64,000 nucleotides of DNA, from the NCBI GenBank assembly GCA_942486035.1, contig CALNXK010000093.1, positions 1,425,001 to 1,489,000 of the forward strand. Reading direction: 5' to 3'. Source of the stretch: Porites lobata (lineage: Eukaryota; Cnidaria; Anthozoa; Scleractinia; Poritidae). Both the position numbers and the translations under genes were made by a program. The notes below the pieces were generated by a model, which had not been told where the DNA came from, searched no databases, and saw nothing but the letters and a program-made list of their open reading frames with translations. Shown here one piece after another: positions 10,068-20,692 of this stretch (position 1 is the first letter of the stretch; every line of letters starts with the position of its first letter).

Positions 10068-11276
10068 CATAGGCGTAAGGGCAATCGAAAGTATTCTTAC
10101 ATATCAATCTATCATACGGGCTAATAAAACACGACATAAAAAGCTGTCTTTGCCATTTTAACTGCCGAAAATAGCAATGATACGATCCATGTAATGATTG
10201 TTGACTACAGAGTCGGCATAAGCCCTTTCAGTGTTAATAAGTGCAATTTAATTTCAATCCAGATGAAAGGAAATTTGAAATGCACTACCGGTAATTCGTT
10301 CATTCCGTTGGGGGGCCAGAACAGACTTTACGTGTGTGACGCAGGCTAAACTGTGGCGCGATTCTGGTGTCAGCTGCGTTTTTTTTGGGCGGGTTTACCT
10401 ACAAGGGCTTGAAGGCGGCGCGATGGCGTTCGTCTGAGTGCCCTGGCTTCTCGTAGTTCAAACTTCTTCATTTTCAAACCCCAGCTGATGCTATCTGCCA
10501 TACGCTGTTGAAACGTTCTTCACTCCGACACTAGCCGAAGGTCTAAATGTTCAAGTGGAGCGGAGATGATTCTAGAAAGTTATGCGGAAGTTGATTCTAA
10601 TCACGGCTGGAAATTCCCCACACCAGCTAGTGCAGTGCAGCACAGTAACCAACAATTACAGTCAAAACAGGTCAAGGGTACCCCCCAAGATTCTATTAAT
10701 GAATTGATTATTTAAAAAATGAATCCGTTAGTAGTTCCCGTAACTGGTGTCAAATTCAAATCGGAATTACTGCATGCGTAATGAGCAGTGAATAATTTAC
10801 GAGAACTTGTCTGTATTTGGTCAGAATGAAAATCTTTGAATTAATTAAAATTCTTAGAAGACATTTACATCAAATTCAGGGAAACTGAGCTGGTAGAAAT
10901 TTCGTAAATGAATCGCATGTGAATTCACGGCTCATTATGCATGCAATAATGTAGAGATGAATCTGAAATCTACAACTGCCAGCGGACTCAACTTTCGAAT
11001 AATAAATTCATTAGTGGAATTTTGGGGGGTACGCTTGACCTGGCTTGACTGTAAAGAACTAAAAATGTGTAAATCAACATGATACCCTTCAAGAATAACC
11101 ATAAAGTCATAACGTGCTAGCTAATTGCTGTCTCTTGTGAACTTAACTGGTTTAATCTCTTCGAAATAATAAAAAGGTTTGGAAACTTCTTTAAAAGTCG
11201 ACTTTCCCACATTTCTCTTTCTTTTTCTTCCACCAACACCCCCCACGTCTTCCCCGGTTTGTATGCATGTACTACG
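10068..11276 (-). mobile_element. hAT-derived element in intron 1 of A (main copy)
   Basis: The ends are CATAGGCGTAAGG (left) and ..ACTACG (right, degraded). They are flanked by gctttacc (10060-10067) and gctttgcc (11277-11284), an 8-bp target duplication with one change. Only about the last 35 codons of the transposase remain (minus strand, about 10138-10250). A Tc1/mariner-like MITE is nested at 10659-11051. The same element sits at the same place in B, C and D. Confidence 0.75.
10659..11051. mobile_element. Tc1/mariner-like MITE, TA target site
   Basis: Inverted ends of about 50 bp (left CAGTCAAAACAGGTCAAGGG, right complement CAGTCAAGCCAGGTCAAGCG) are flanked by TA on both sides. The equivalent place in copy C (about 46230) reads as an empty site. 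The 393-bp interior has no coding region. TA duplication with CAGT-type ends fits Tc1/mariner, as an inference. Confidence 0.75.
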
Positions 11277-12930
11277 GCTTTGCCTCTAATTTCTAATTAA
11301 CTACTCAGTTACTCTCGATACATTACCTCCATTCACTGCTATAATAGGCTATGGCTCTTTTAATTAGACATCTTTACTTTCAGAAATCTATACTGAGTCA
11401 TGGTTTTCCAGGCATTCCAGGGTCAAACGGCATGCCGGGAATGCCCGGCGTGCCTTGGCCGCAGGGACCTCAGGGAAGAGAAGGTCCAAAAGGACAAATT
11501 GGTGATAAGGGATCGTAAGGAGTGCAGGGTCCAAGAGGAAAAAGAGGGCGCGAAGGGTCCACCGGGAAGAGCGGGCCACCAGGAATTATGGGAATAAAAG
11601 GTGAACCGGGGCTTGTGGGAATAAAAGGAGAGCGAGGCATTGTGGGAAATCAAGGAAGAAAAGGAGACAAAGGAGAGAAAGGAGAAAGCGCCAAAGCAAG
11701 TCAAGCAAGTGTAGTACCACAAACCAACTGGAAACAATGTGTGTGGAAATCAGGCAGCGGTACTGATAACGGAAAGATTAAGGTAAACAATAAACGCCCT
11801 AAAAGCTAAACACGAACTATTTATAAGTACCACAGATGATGTTCATAGGTGGAAAAAGATCGAAAATCCGTTTTTCTGCGATAAACTTGAAAGTACAGCT
11901 ATGACCTCAACCTCATTGTCTCAGCCTTCATCTCCAATGAAAAAATAAAAAATAAATATATTTAGACAAATTGCTCAATATTTCGGCTTTAAAACACACC
12001 TTCTTCAGGGGCTAAAATAAAAAAGAAAATAAAACTAGAATTTAGTTACAAATAAGAATTTGAAAATCTGACAATAAAAACAATGGGTTGTTATTGGTAT
12101 AGGAGACTACGTGGTATTATATATCAGTGAGCTTCGTCAAGTCTATTTATTCCAAGAGGAGATAATGTGTTCGCTTTGAGTATTCAATGAGCTTTTCGAG
12201 CCTTCTCACTGCGTCACAGTTGTACTGATCCAGGTCTACAACTGGGACATTCAGCACCACTCATTGGTTTGTTGCTGTGGACTTGCTGATATTTTAAATA
12301 TTATTTCTTGTGTTATTTAGCATTATTAGAGATTTAATCGTTTTTTTTTTATTTATTTTTTCTAGGACTGTACTTTTAACAAGTTGAAATCGGACACGGC
12401 GCTCAAAGTCTCATTCCAAGGAAACATGAGGATTTATGGTGATAATAAGTGTAATCGCTGGTATTTCAAGTTCAATGGAAACGAATGCAGTGGAACAATG
12501 ACGATTGAGGCTGTTGTTTACAACGACTGGTCATCAGGGAACCCTAATCTGCATCATCATCGGTCATTCGAGGGGTACTGTGAAAATATCTCACAAGGGG
12601 CGGTTAGAGTGGAATTATGGGTAGGACAGTGTAGTGGCTACACCCTGGGTAATGCTCACACCGGCTGGAATTCAGTGTCCCGGATAATGATAGAAGAAGT
12701 ATCTAGGCCCCAGTCCTAATAAGGACGTCTCCCACCTTTCCGTGGTTTCCAAAAGAAGTTTAAAAAGTTTAGCTTTCCAAGTACATTTTTTCGTGCGAGG
12801 ACTGAATTTTGTGTGAGTGTGTGTTAAGAAAACCATATACAAATATAGACTGAAAATGCAACGCGTGTAGAGGCAATTTAATTTGGCGTAAGCTTCGCCG
12901 GCTAGAGAGTATTAGACAGCCAAACGTCAA

Positions 12931-13226
12931 TGGCCGTTTTTATACTAAGGACGTATTATCCGTCTGGACAAACTTGGGCAAACATTAGTACTTCGTCTGG
13001 TTATGCGTGTCAGGTATAAAGACGGGCACAAGACGCATTATGTTTCTGGACATGCAAACTTTCCTTCGAAATACGTGTTGAACGACGCACAACGAAAGGT
13101 AGTTCGTCTGGACGCATAAAGCGTGTTGTGCCCGTCTTTATACTAGAGACGCATAACCATATGAACTACAGAATGTTTGCCCAAGTTCGTCCAGACAAAT
13201 AATGCGTTCTTAGTATCAAAACGGCC
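12931..13226. mobile_element. Foldback MITE downstream of gene A
   Basis: Nearly the whole 296 bp is one inverted repeat: the arm starting TGGCCGTTTTTATACTAAG pairs with the complement of the right end, and internal strings such as 'tataaagacgggcacaa' recur on the opposite strand. Flanking direct repeats aacgtcaa suggest an 8-bp target duplication. A related copy lies at 29936-30226 downstream of B. Confidence 0.75.
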
Positions 13227-14224
13227 AACGTCAAAGGCCTTCATTATGTTTGCATGAAAAAATAGTACTCTCCCGCTTATGTCCACACGACTCCCGCCTT
13301 CGCACTGTAGAACTATTATTTTTCATTTCTATATTACTTCATGTGTGCGTTTACGTCAGGATAAAGTTGAAGAGGTTAAAGTTGGCATAATTTCAATTGA
13401 AAAGTAAGGAAATAAAATTGAGTATGAAACTTCCAGTGACTCATTTTATTGCAGTGTGTATTTAATACTCGTTATGATAGACCATTTCCTTGGTAACACA
13501 ACCAGGCTTAATTTACTCCGCAGTACTGAATTTTATATCGTTATAGGTAGTGTAAGGAAGACTTGGTCATTCTTTAAGTTGCAGTTAAAAAAAGTGGAAG
13601 TTATTTTTTCTCTATGATAATAGAGTTTACTACCAAATCTCGTACATCTTCATACGTCCCTTCTTACATAAGTTGTTTTTCCTTTTCAACCTTTCCGTCA
13701 TTGCATAAGGTTTAATGTGGAAGGTTATGTCGTACACATGTCGTTCCTGTACTTTCAATCAAATGAGATGAAAATCACGAAAGTATTCACCACCCGTTAT
13801 ACTGGACTCAAAGATATATGATGTTATAAGGTAACCACAAAAAAAAGAAAAAGAAAAAAAATAAGTATAGCGCACAACAGCCTTCAACTGAACTTGCTTT
13901 TCATGAGGAGTGATCCCGAATCAAATCAGCGATACGAAACTGATCCTATAAACACTTGAATGCGAGCATTTGTTTGCCTTAAGCTTTTCAGCTTACGAGG
14001 TATGAAAAACGAAGAAGTAACGCAAAGACTCCTATTTTCTTCAATCATAGAAAAACGCAAAAGAATATTGACAAGCCATTGTTTTTTTCTTTCTTCCTTT
14101 ATTTCTTTATTAGATGTGAAATAAACAGTCAGACCTAGGAATAGTGTTGCCAAAATAACACCTTTTTATCCGGTCCTATGTAGCTTAGACACATTCTTTC
14201 TTATCCATATCAATGAGAACTGAC
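13227..14224. other. 3' flank of gene A shared with gene B
   Basis: No gene is recognised. The sequence is collinear with 30227-30956 downstream of B (for example 'ttcaacctttccgtcattgcat', 'tgaacttgc..tttcatgaggagtgatcc'), so it belongs to the duplicated unit. Confidence 0.6.
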
Positions 14225-14294
14225 GTACTGGCGGGAATCGAACCCGGGCCTCCCGCCTGGTAAGTGAGAATTCTACCACTGAACCACCAGTGCC
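14225..14294 (-). repeat. tRNA-Gly-derived SINE head (not a functional tRNA)
   Basis: On the minus strand it reads GCACTGGTGGTTCAGTGGTA with an intact-looking B box GGTTCGATTCC, as in tRNA-Gly. The anticodon loop TTACCAG gives ACC. The anticodon stem has an A-C mismatch and one base is missing from the T stem/acceptor arm, so a functional tRNA is unlikely. The duplicated partner is at 30957-31027. Confidence 0.7.
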
Positions 14295-15063
14295 TTGTTG
14301 AGCCAATCGTTGCCTTAATGAAGACACTCTGGTAAAATGTATATGATGGAAAAAACGAGGTCAAAAAGGGCATACAAATAATCCAGCAGTAAGTGCACTA
14401 CCAGGGTCAGGGACACCTTCGTGAGATGAGGACATAATACCTTCCAAATGATAAGCTTCAAATCTTGTGAAGGGATTTGACTGTTTTTCTTTCTTTTTTT
14501 TTTTTTCTCCTTCAGCTACATGACTCTTTCCCAGTCTCTTACGTACTTTTCTCTACATTAAAGAGGAAAGCGTGAGGGATTCACACGGGAAATACTGAAA
14601 AGAGGAAGAACTTCATTTCTCTTGCTTCCTTTCTTCCCTGATTTTAACTTTTCTCTTCAAGTTTAGTGAGCGGTCATTAGTGGGGTGGGGGAGGGCTGAG
14701 CCCCTCTCAGGTTAACGGCCCAAAAATCCTACCCCCTCCAAAAATGTGTGCCCCAAAAATTGTAACCCTCCCCTGTAATAACAACCTAGGTACTCTGACT
14801 GTTGGTGCTACTAGTGTTGCTATTGTAAACAAGGCGCGAAATCTCGGAGTTAGGTTTGACTCGCAGTTGAATTTTAATGTTCACATTACTAAACCATGTA
14901 GTCTATCCTTTTGTTCACTATACAAAATTAGACGCATTAGAAAGTACCTTTCGTACAAGAGTGCACAAACACTAATCTTAGCACTAGTAATTGGACGCCT
15001 AGACTACTGTAACAGTCTACGGCGTACCAGCCAGCTATATTATCAAGTTGTAACGGGTTCAAA

Positions 15064-15976
15064 CACAGGCAGCCCAAGCGCACTATTTGTGGGTTCGGGC
15101 TTCAGAGGTCATTTGGTCGGAATATACTAGAATTATTAGTGTATTATCTGATGCCAAATAAATGCAAAAAGTCTTAAAGATATGAAGTCTTCTTATTTGT
15201 CTATCGGTACTAGTAGCCTTTAAGATAACGAAAATCGATATTTCTTGCATTATTACATGTGATTCGGGCCCTTATTGATCGAATTTTATCACATGTATTC
15301 GAATCTACAACGCTAAGGGAAAAAAATCATGATCACGCGAAATATTGATTCAAAAAGCTCCCTTACCTTTCGTTCATTGCCACTCTGTGTCCTACGTCTG
15401 GTTTAAACGCCGTTTAGTCGACTTTCTTTCCATCGAGTACTGAACACTATAAAAGAAGGGAAGGCTGAAGACCTTCCAATTGACCCTCGACGCTCGAAGG
15501 CCAATAAATTCCAAACAAAGCGACCGATCTCCCTAAAATTGCCACCAGCTAGACCGAAGAGTGTACACCTACCCGTTCGACGAGCGCCAGGTTCTAAATT
15601 CGGCTGCATGAGCTCGAGGATCGTTGCATTTCGCATCGATTCTGGCCAGCTTCGCTTCGCCATGATGCGCAATCTTAACTGTTATCCTACGAGATTCAAA
15701 TCTTGGAGCTTAGCGACGGCGTCAGATGGACAAAACGTCACTCTCGCGGGGGGAGGGTCGTCACTTTTGCCCTATCGCAAACCGACACCGTCCGGGGAGC
15801 CGGTGCGTTTAATTCGGCCGGAAACAGCTCACGCGTGTATGACACATGAAACCCAAAAACGCAAAAGACTTTTTGCATTTATTTGGCGTCAGATAATACA
15901 CTAATAATTCTAGTATATTCCCACCAAATGACCTCTGAAGCCCGAACCCACAAATAGTGCGCTTGGGCTGCCTGTG
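15064..15976. mobile_element. Non-autonomous TIR transposon with about 110-bp inverted ends
   Basis: The left end (CACAGGCAGCCCAAGCGCAC) and the complement of the right end agree for about 110 bp with only a few mismatches. Direct repeats gttcaaa (15057-15063 and 15977-15983) flank it, and removing the element restores the LINE reading frame between the two RT pieces. The interior (about 15380-15830) is more GC-rich than its surroundings and includes an 89-codon frame on the minus strand (15403-15672), but I recognise no transposase. It could contain captured host sequence. Confidence 0.85.
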
Positions 15977-16155
15977 GTTCAAAATGCTGCCGCAAGGCTC
16001 ATCTCCAATACCACGCGTTTTGATCACATTTCTCCTGTTATGAAAGACTTGCATTGGCTACCAGTTGAATACCGTATAATGTTTAAATTGGTTGTATACA
16101 CATTCAAAGCTCTACATGGTAGTGCTCCCACATATATTCATCAATTAATTAACAG

Positions 16156-16748
16156 TTAATGAATGAGGCTGAGTATCTTATGAAGAATTATGGAGATCGA
16201 GGAGGGTGTTATTCGTCGAGGCCGTAGGCCGAGGCGGATAACACCCTCCGAGATCTCCAAAATTCTTCATATGATACGAAAGCCGAATTCAATAACTGTT
16301 TTATTATTCATTCAAAATAATTCCTAGTTTAAAAACATAGCTAAAACATGCTTACCTCCATCGATCCATCGATGTTCAGTTCATCTTCGATAGTGTACGT
16401 TTAGGTTTGTCCAGCTCCGCAAATATTCTCCAAATAGCAGATGTCGCCCTTTTGGTTGTCTTCTTGCTGTTCTTGCCATGTTTTTAGCTATTTTTCGCCT
16501 AGTTCTTACTCTTGAAACGACTGAAATGTCCGCCATTTTTTCAAGTTCACAACCAAAACAACTTAACCTCGTCCCCAGGTCTTCTCGGTTAACGGTGCCT
16601 TAGCCTGCGAAAACGCTGCATTTTTGACGTCATTTTTTCGTTACAGTCAAAATTCTTCCAAATTTGGTCATCAGTAACTGGTTATGGTGAATTCAACGCG
16701 TACTTTTAGCCAATCAGAATCGGAGAAATATTTTGAATGAATAATAAT
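16156..16748. mobile_element. Two-palindrome MITE nested in the LINE
   Basis: The first palindrome has arms at about 16164-16213 and 16240-16291 around a loop rich in 'ccgtaggccgaggc' ('gagggtgttat' pairs with 'ataacaccctc'). The second inverted pair is 'ttattcattcaaaata' near 16303 and 'tattttgaatgaataa' near 16725. LINE coding resumes after it. Exact ends and target duplication are not resolved. Confidence 0.6.
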
Positions 16749-17284
16749 TAGACTTAAGCCACAGTCAAATTATAACCTGCGATGAAATACAAAACACTTA
16801 CTGCTCGATCTGCCCAACAAGATCAAGAAGACAACAGGAGACAGAGCCTTCTTTGCAGCCGCGCCGACCCTGTGGAACGCCCTTCCAGACGAGTTGAGAG
16901 CTTTGGGCTGCCTGAAAACGTTTATAGCGCGGTTAAAAACTCATTATTTTAAATTAGCTTTTAGATTAGACCCTATAATATTTTAACATTGTTTTTTTGC
17001 ACGCATATATAATATGTTTATCTAGTATCCATTTATTAACTATTTAGAAAAGCTGTAATTTTTTATCCATTTCATTGTACTTTATTATAAGCAATGTAAT
17101 GTGAAGCGAATTAGATCATATACCAATGTATTTTGCGCTATATAAATAATAAAGTTATGTTATGTTATGTTTTGGGTATTCAAATGTTGCACCGTGAGAA
17201 TCCATATGAGCGTAACTTTGAGATAATTTTTCATTGGAATAAAAAAAAGTGTTAGTATTCACAATATTTACAAAACCCATTTTT

Positions 17285-17907
17285 TTCTTTTTGTTAATTC
17301 AATAGCCACACAACAGTTCAATAACCACCGAACAGTTCAATCACCACACCAGTAGTTCAATGACCACACATTAGTTCATTGAGCGTAAACTACATGTAGC
17401 TGCAGAAAAAATAGCCACAACTTCATTAGATATTTTTTAATTAGGATGTGTAGCATTAAGTAAGTGATAAATACTCATTTAGCAACGATACAAGAACTAA
17501 ATTTACAAATAGCTTTGGTACATTGTTATAAAGTTTTAGTGAGCTCACTAATATAGACAGGAACATAGATTGATGTTAATTAAGAAGTTCTAGTCTGCTC
17601 AGAAGGTCTGTCATTCTCATCAGGGGCACAGTGAACAGACCTGGAAATAGATTGAGCGCTGAAGAGGGAAAGCTGGAGAGAAAAAAAAGGGAAGAGCTGA
17701 AGAGGGAAAGCTTAGTGTAGAGAAAAATTCGAAAACTAAATAAACCGACAGAGCGCGCGTTAATAAAGCACAAAACATAACGGTTAGCGATGGATGAAAC
17801 CTTGTTTTGACTCTCTTTCCGCAGGTTTCAAACTACTGGTGCGGTTATTGAACTGTTCGGTGGTTATTGAACTGTTGTGTGGTTATTAAACTAACAAAAC
17901 GAAAAAC
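17285..17907. mobile_element. TIR element with iterated 'agttcaatnaccac' subrepeats, copy 1
   Basis: Long inverted ends (about 17285-17361 and 17829-17907) carry several copies of the 13-15 bp motif 'cagttcaataaccac' on one side and its complement 'gtggttattgaactg' on the other. The interior has no recognised protein. The same element lies at 31699-32300 beside B, so it predates the A/B duplication. Confidence 0.7.
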
Positions 17908-17911
17908 TTAA

Positions 17912-18097
17912 TTGGTAAATAATGATGACGATGATGATGATGCCACTGAACAATGTCAGGAGGAGGAATCAGGCAATGCCTTTGATATTCACTCGAGCAC
18001 TGCTGCAATGGAAGCATACGACAGTGGCAGTTCAGATGACTCTGGCCCCTACTGGAACACATTCAAATGCGCTCCTTACTATCAGTCTGTTGACTAG
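17912..18097 (+). other. Acidic 61-codon frame, copy 1 (doubtful coding)
   Basis: An open frame with an Asp-rich start (NNDDDDDDATEQCQEEES) and end (SGSSDDSGPYWNTFKCAPYY) follows directly after a TIR element. The first codon is TTG, so there is no standard start here. The second copy is at 32314-32499. About ten nucleotide differences between the two give roughly eight amino-acid changes, which is not what purifying selection leaves. It may be the terminal exon of a lost gene or chance. Confidence 0.25.
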
Positions 18098-18577
18098 TTT
18101 TTACATCCTTACTGTACATTTGCTTACTGTACATATAAAAAACTATGTTGCATTTGTTGAAAAAGAAAATCTTCTGTTCCTGTTACTGTTTAAGACTGGC
18201 TGAGTTTTGTAAAAGACGGATTAGTATAAACTGGACCACTATGAGTTAAAAAAACAAATACAGATCGAGTACCAGTCATAACATAAAAAAAAATACATTT
18301 TCAGTTGTAATAACATATCATCAACTATCCGTACACTTTTGATTGCGGCTCGTTTTAAGAAGGGCTTTCATGAAATCATCTGCCATTCAGGTGCATTATA
18401 ATACAGGAAAGTCACGTGACGATGACGCTGATTAAACAACAAAGCCAAACTAAAACCGAGCGCTGTTTTCAAAGCCGTTTCAAAGTCAAGCAAATTGGAA
18501 GCGATTCGGCGTGAAGTCACTGCTCATCTCCGGCCAATCAGAGTGCTTTTTAACCGTGCGATTCAGCTTTGAGTATG
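18098..18577. other. Duplicated 3' flank, no gene seen
   Basis: Non-coding sequence collinear with 32500-32980 next to B. It ends at the insertion point of the LINE relic. Confidence 0.55.
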
Positions 18578-19896
18578 ACGATCTCAACAAACTAGAAATC
18601 TGGCAAAATGAGTGGCAGATGCAATTTAACCCTTCTAAATGCAACATCATCTGCATTTCAAATAAGCAAAGACCTCCTCAACGGCAATATACCAGCATCG
18701 TCCGACCCAAACTGGAGTACGCAAGTGCCTCGTGGGACCCACACTACAAAAAAGATATTTCAACCTTGGAGAGAGTTCAAAGAAAAGCTGCTCGTTTTTG
18801 CCTTCAAAACTTCTCCAAAACAGCAAGTGTGACAGACATTTTATCTGATCTGAAATGGGACACATGAGAAACAAGACGAAAGAAAAACAGATTGACTTTA
18901 ATGTACAAACTTAGTCATAATCTGGTAGATATAAACACAGAAGAACACTTAATACCAAACAGTGAATTGAGAACACGCAACAACCATGCTTTTAAGTATA
19001 GAATGCCAAAAGTTTCTAACGACGTCTTTAAGTTTTCCTTTTTTCCTAGATCAATAACAGAGTGGAACTCACTGCCCGCTGACTTAGTAAATTGCAAGTC
19101 ATTGTCTGATTTTAAGTCAAATTTAGGAAAGCACGTGAAATAAGTCAAGTAAATTATAATTTTGAATTATCATCTATTTATTTTGTTATTTGACATATTT
19201 ACTTTTATTCAACTCATACATATGTACATATATGTATCTATATATATATATATATCTAGCCGGATTTATGAAAACCGTAACATCGGACACCAGGAGCCCA
19301 CACACCTTAAACTGACTCAACTAAAGTAAATATCGCCAAGAAACTCAGCTCTTACCCATGGTTCTCTTAAGGTGATTCTCTTCTTGGTTCCTGATTAGCA
19401 AAAGAAACATTCAAGTCCATCAAAAAGACACTCTGGACTTGTCCATACACTCTAGCTGCTTAAAGGCCCTGAATGAAGGAGGACGCTTGAGACTTCAGCA
19501 AGTTCTAAGCAGAGAATTCAAGGTTAAATCACCCCCCCTGACTTCCTCCACCCCCCCGCCCAGACTAGCACGTGCTTGAGGGGAATGCTTTCATTGGCCA
19601 ATGGGCCTCAAACGTTACAAGAATTTGACATGACAAACTAAAGGCAGACGTGACCAGTGCACTGACTCTCCCAGACCAGGACTAACGGAAGGTACAACGC
19701 TTTTGCAGCACCCTCCCCCGCTAGGGATTGACATGGAGGCCCCTTTCCAACCCATGGCGAGTTAGCTCAGGGACTGAACTTGACAATGAGACCAAGCAGG
19801 ACAGCAAGCCCCCTATGTTTTTTCTCACCGCTATCGCCAGCTTTCTGTGCGAATATTCTGGTGCATTTTGAGGTATGTTTTCAAAAATTCGGCTAG

Positions 19897-19930
<34 letters not shown>

Positions 19931-20004
19931 TTTTAGCTTTTATTACAGTTGATGTGATGTCTTACAAGATTTTATCAACTTAATAAATGTAGATGTAGAT
20001 GTAG
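18578..20004 (+). mobile_element. LINE relic (Jockey/CR1 superfamily), internally deleted
   Basis: The frames show RT C-terminal motifs: NPSKCNIICIS, then IVRPKLEYASASWDPH, LERVQRKAARF, NRLTLMYKL and SFFPRSITEWNSLP. About 80 residues usually found between the first two are missing, and one stop (18865-18867) interrupts the frame. The 3' tail is 'aaatgtagatgtagatgtaga'. The paralogous place beside B (32979-32984, 'gagtatg' joined to 'caattctg') is empty. A TIR element is nested at 19257-19895. Confidence 0.8.
19257..19895. mobile_element. TIR element nested in LINE, TA-flanked
   Basis: The ends tagccggatttatgaaaac and the complement of gttttcaaaaattcggcta form inverted repeats of about 19 bp with a few mismatches, surrounded by (TA)n. 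The interior is non-coding. The same terminal sequence bounds a much shorter element at 63616-63850. Confidence 0.65.
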
Positions 20005-20692
20005 AATTCTGTTAATATTACTTGCACGGCCATTGTATTTCAAGCAGTGCTTAATATTTCAGTAACACAAAACCCATTTAATAGTACGCCAAAGGCGCCC
20101 ACAAATTGTAACCCTCCCCTAAATGCGGGCCCAGAAAATTTTAGCCCTTCCTAAATGGGAGCCCAAATTATCGCAGCCCTCCCCCAAAATTTACCAGTCC
20201 CCCAGGTCCAGACCAACGAGGTATTCCCATGGACTTTAAGCCCGACATAACACGACAGGATTCACTTCTTCAAAAATCGCTTTGCCTTTGAGATAATAAT
20301 TAACAGCACCATCGGGCCTCCGCGTGGCACTTGTACCACTGAACAGAGTGACCAGTGTATTTTGCGGCCGACTCTTAATTGAATAAACTACTAGTTATAG
20401 CAGTTTCAGTTCTTGTTTAGTTTTCAGATTCTCACCTATTGTATTGACTTTATTGACGAGTCGCATAATATTATAAAATAATTATCAACTAAGATTTTGT
20501 GAGCAGTTGAAAATCATACTTTGAATGGAAATTCGGCCAGGACTAGTAAACGATAGATGTTCAACTGTAATGTCTTATCAAGTCAATTTATCAAATTAGA
20601 ATTAGAAATTGTTTAGCTGGGGTTGTAATGCACATCAATAAACATCTCCTCTTAGAGATTTCACGTATCAAGGGAAATTGCAGTTGCAACAT
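20005..20692. other. Duplicated flank between two LINE insertions
   Basis: Non-coding. It is collinear with 32984-33830 (B) and in part with 51562-51930 ('tgaccagtgtattttg..cgactcttaattga'). Confidence 0.55.

Larger units (their letters stand above)
7108..12719 (+). pseudogene. CTHRC1-like: CTHRC1-like secreted collagen gene, copy A (nonsense mutation in exon 2)
   Basis: Exons: 7108-7218, 11384-11782 and 12366-12719, all with GT-AG phase-0 junctions (GAG|gtatga, ctttcag|AAA, AAG|gtaaac, ttctag|GAC). Exon 1 gives a signal peptide (MVQYFAVFLVFSF...GSLG) and TTTSPQQQ. Exon 2 gives the collagen stretch, then NWKQCVWKS. Exon 3 gives the CTHRC1 C-terminal domain (DCTFNK, NRWYFKFNGNECSG, GYCEN, TGWNSVSRIMIEE). 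The intact family protein would be 287 aa and secreted; human CTHRC1 (243 aa) modulates collagen deposition and Wnt signalling. Two lesions lie in exon 2: TAA at 11516-11518 where B, C and D have CAA (Gln), and TGG at 11456-11458 replacing a Gly of a Gly-X-Y triplet. The stop truncates the protein after about 81 residues. Exons 1 and 3 are otherwise clean, so decay is recent, or the stop is polymorphic. An extra in-frame ATG sits at 7105. Confidence 0.85.
14784..17170 (+). mobile_element. CR1/Jockey-type LINE relic, split by two nested DNA elements
   Basis: Reverse-transcriptase C-terminal coding is visible in three pieces: 14784-15056 (ARNLGVRFDSQLNFNVHI, RLDYCNSL), 15977-16155 (VQNAAARLI, LHWLPVEYRIMFKLVVYTFK) and about 16820-16980 (AFFAAAPTLWNALPDELRAL). 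The 3' end has an (ttatg)n tail near 17155-17170. The equivalent place next to B (about 31590) goes directly from 'cctgtaataac' to 'ttttgagtattc', so it is empty there. Nested insertions are at 15064-15976 and 16156-16748. Confidence 0.8.

Noticed and set aside
14225..14294. Functional tRNA-Gly gene
   Set aside because: Stem mismatch, a missing base in the T/acceptor arm and a repeated flanking consensus point to a SINE.
15403..15672. 89-codon minus-strand gene
   Set aside because: It lies inside a TIR element, has no recognised domain and no support apart from being open; kept only as a possible captured fragment.
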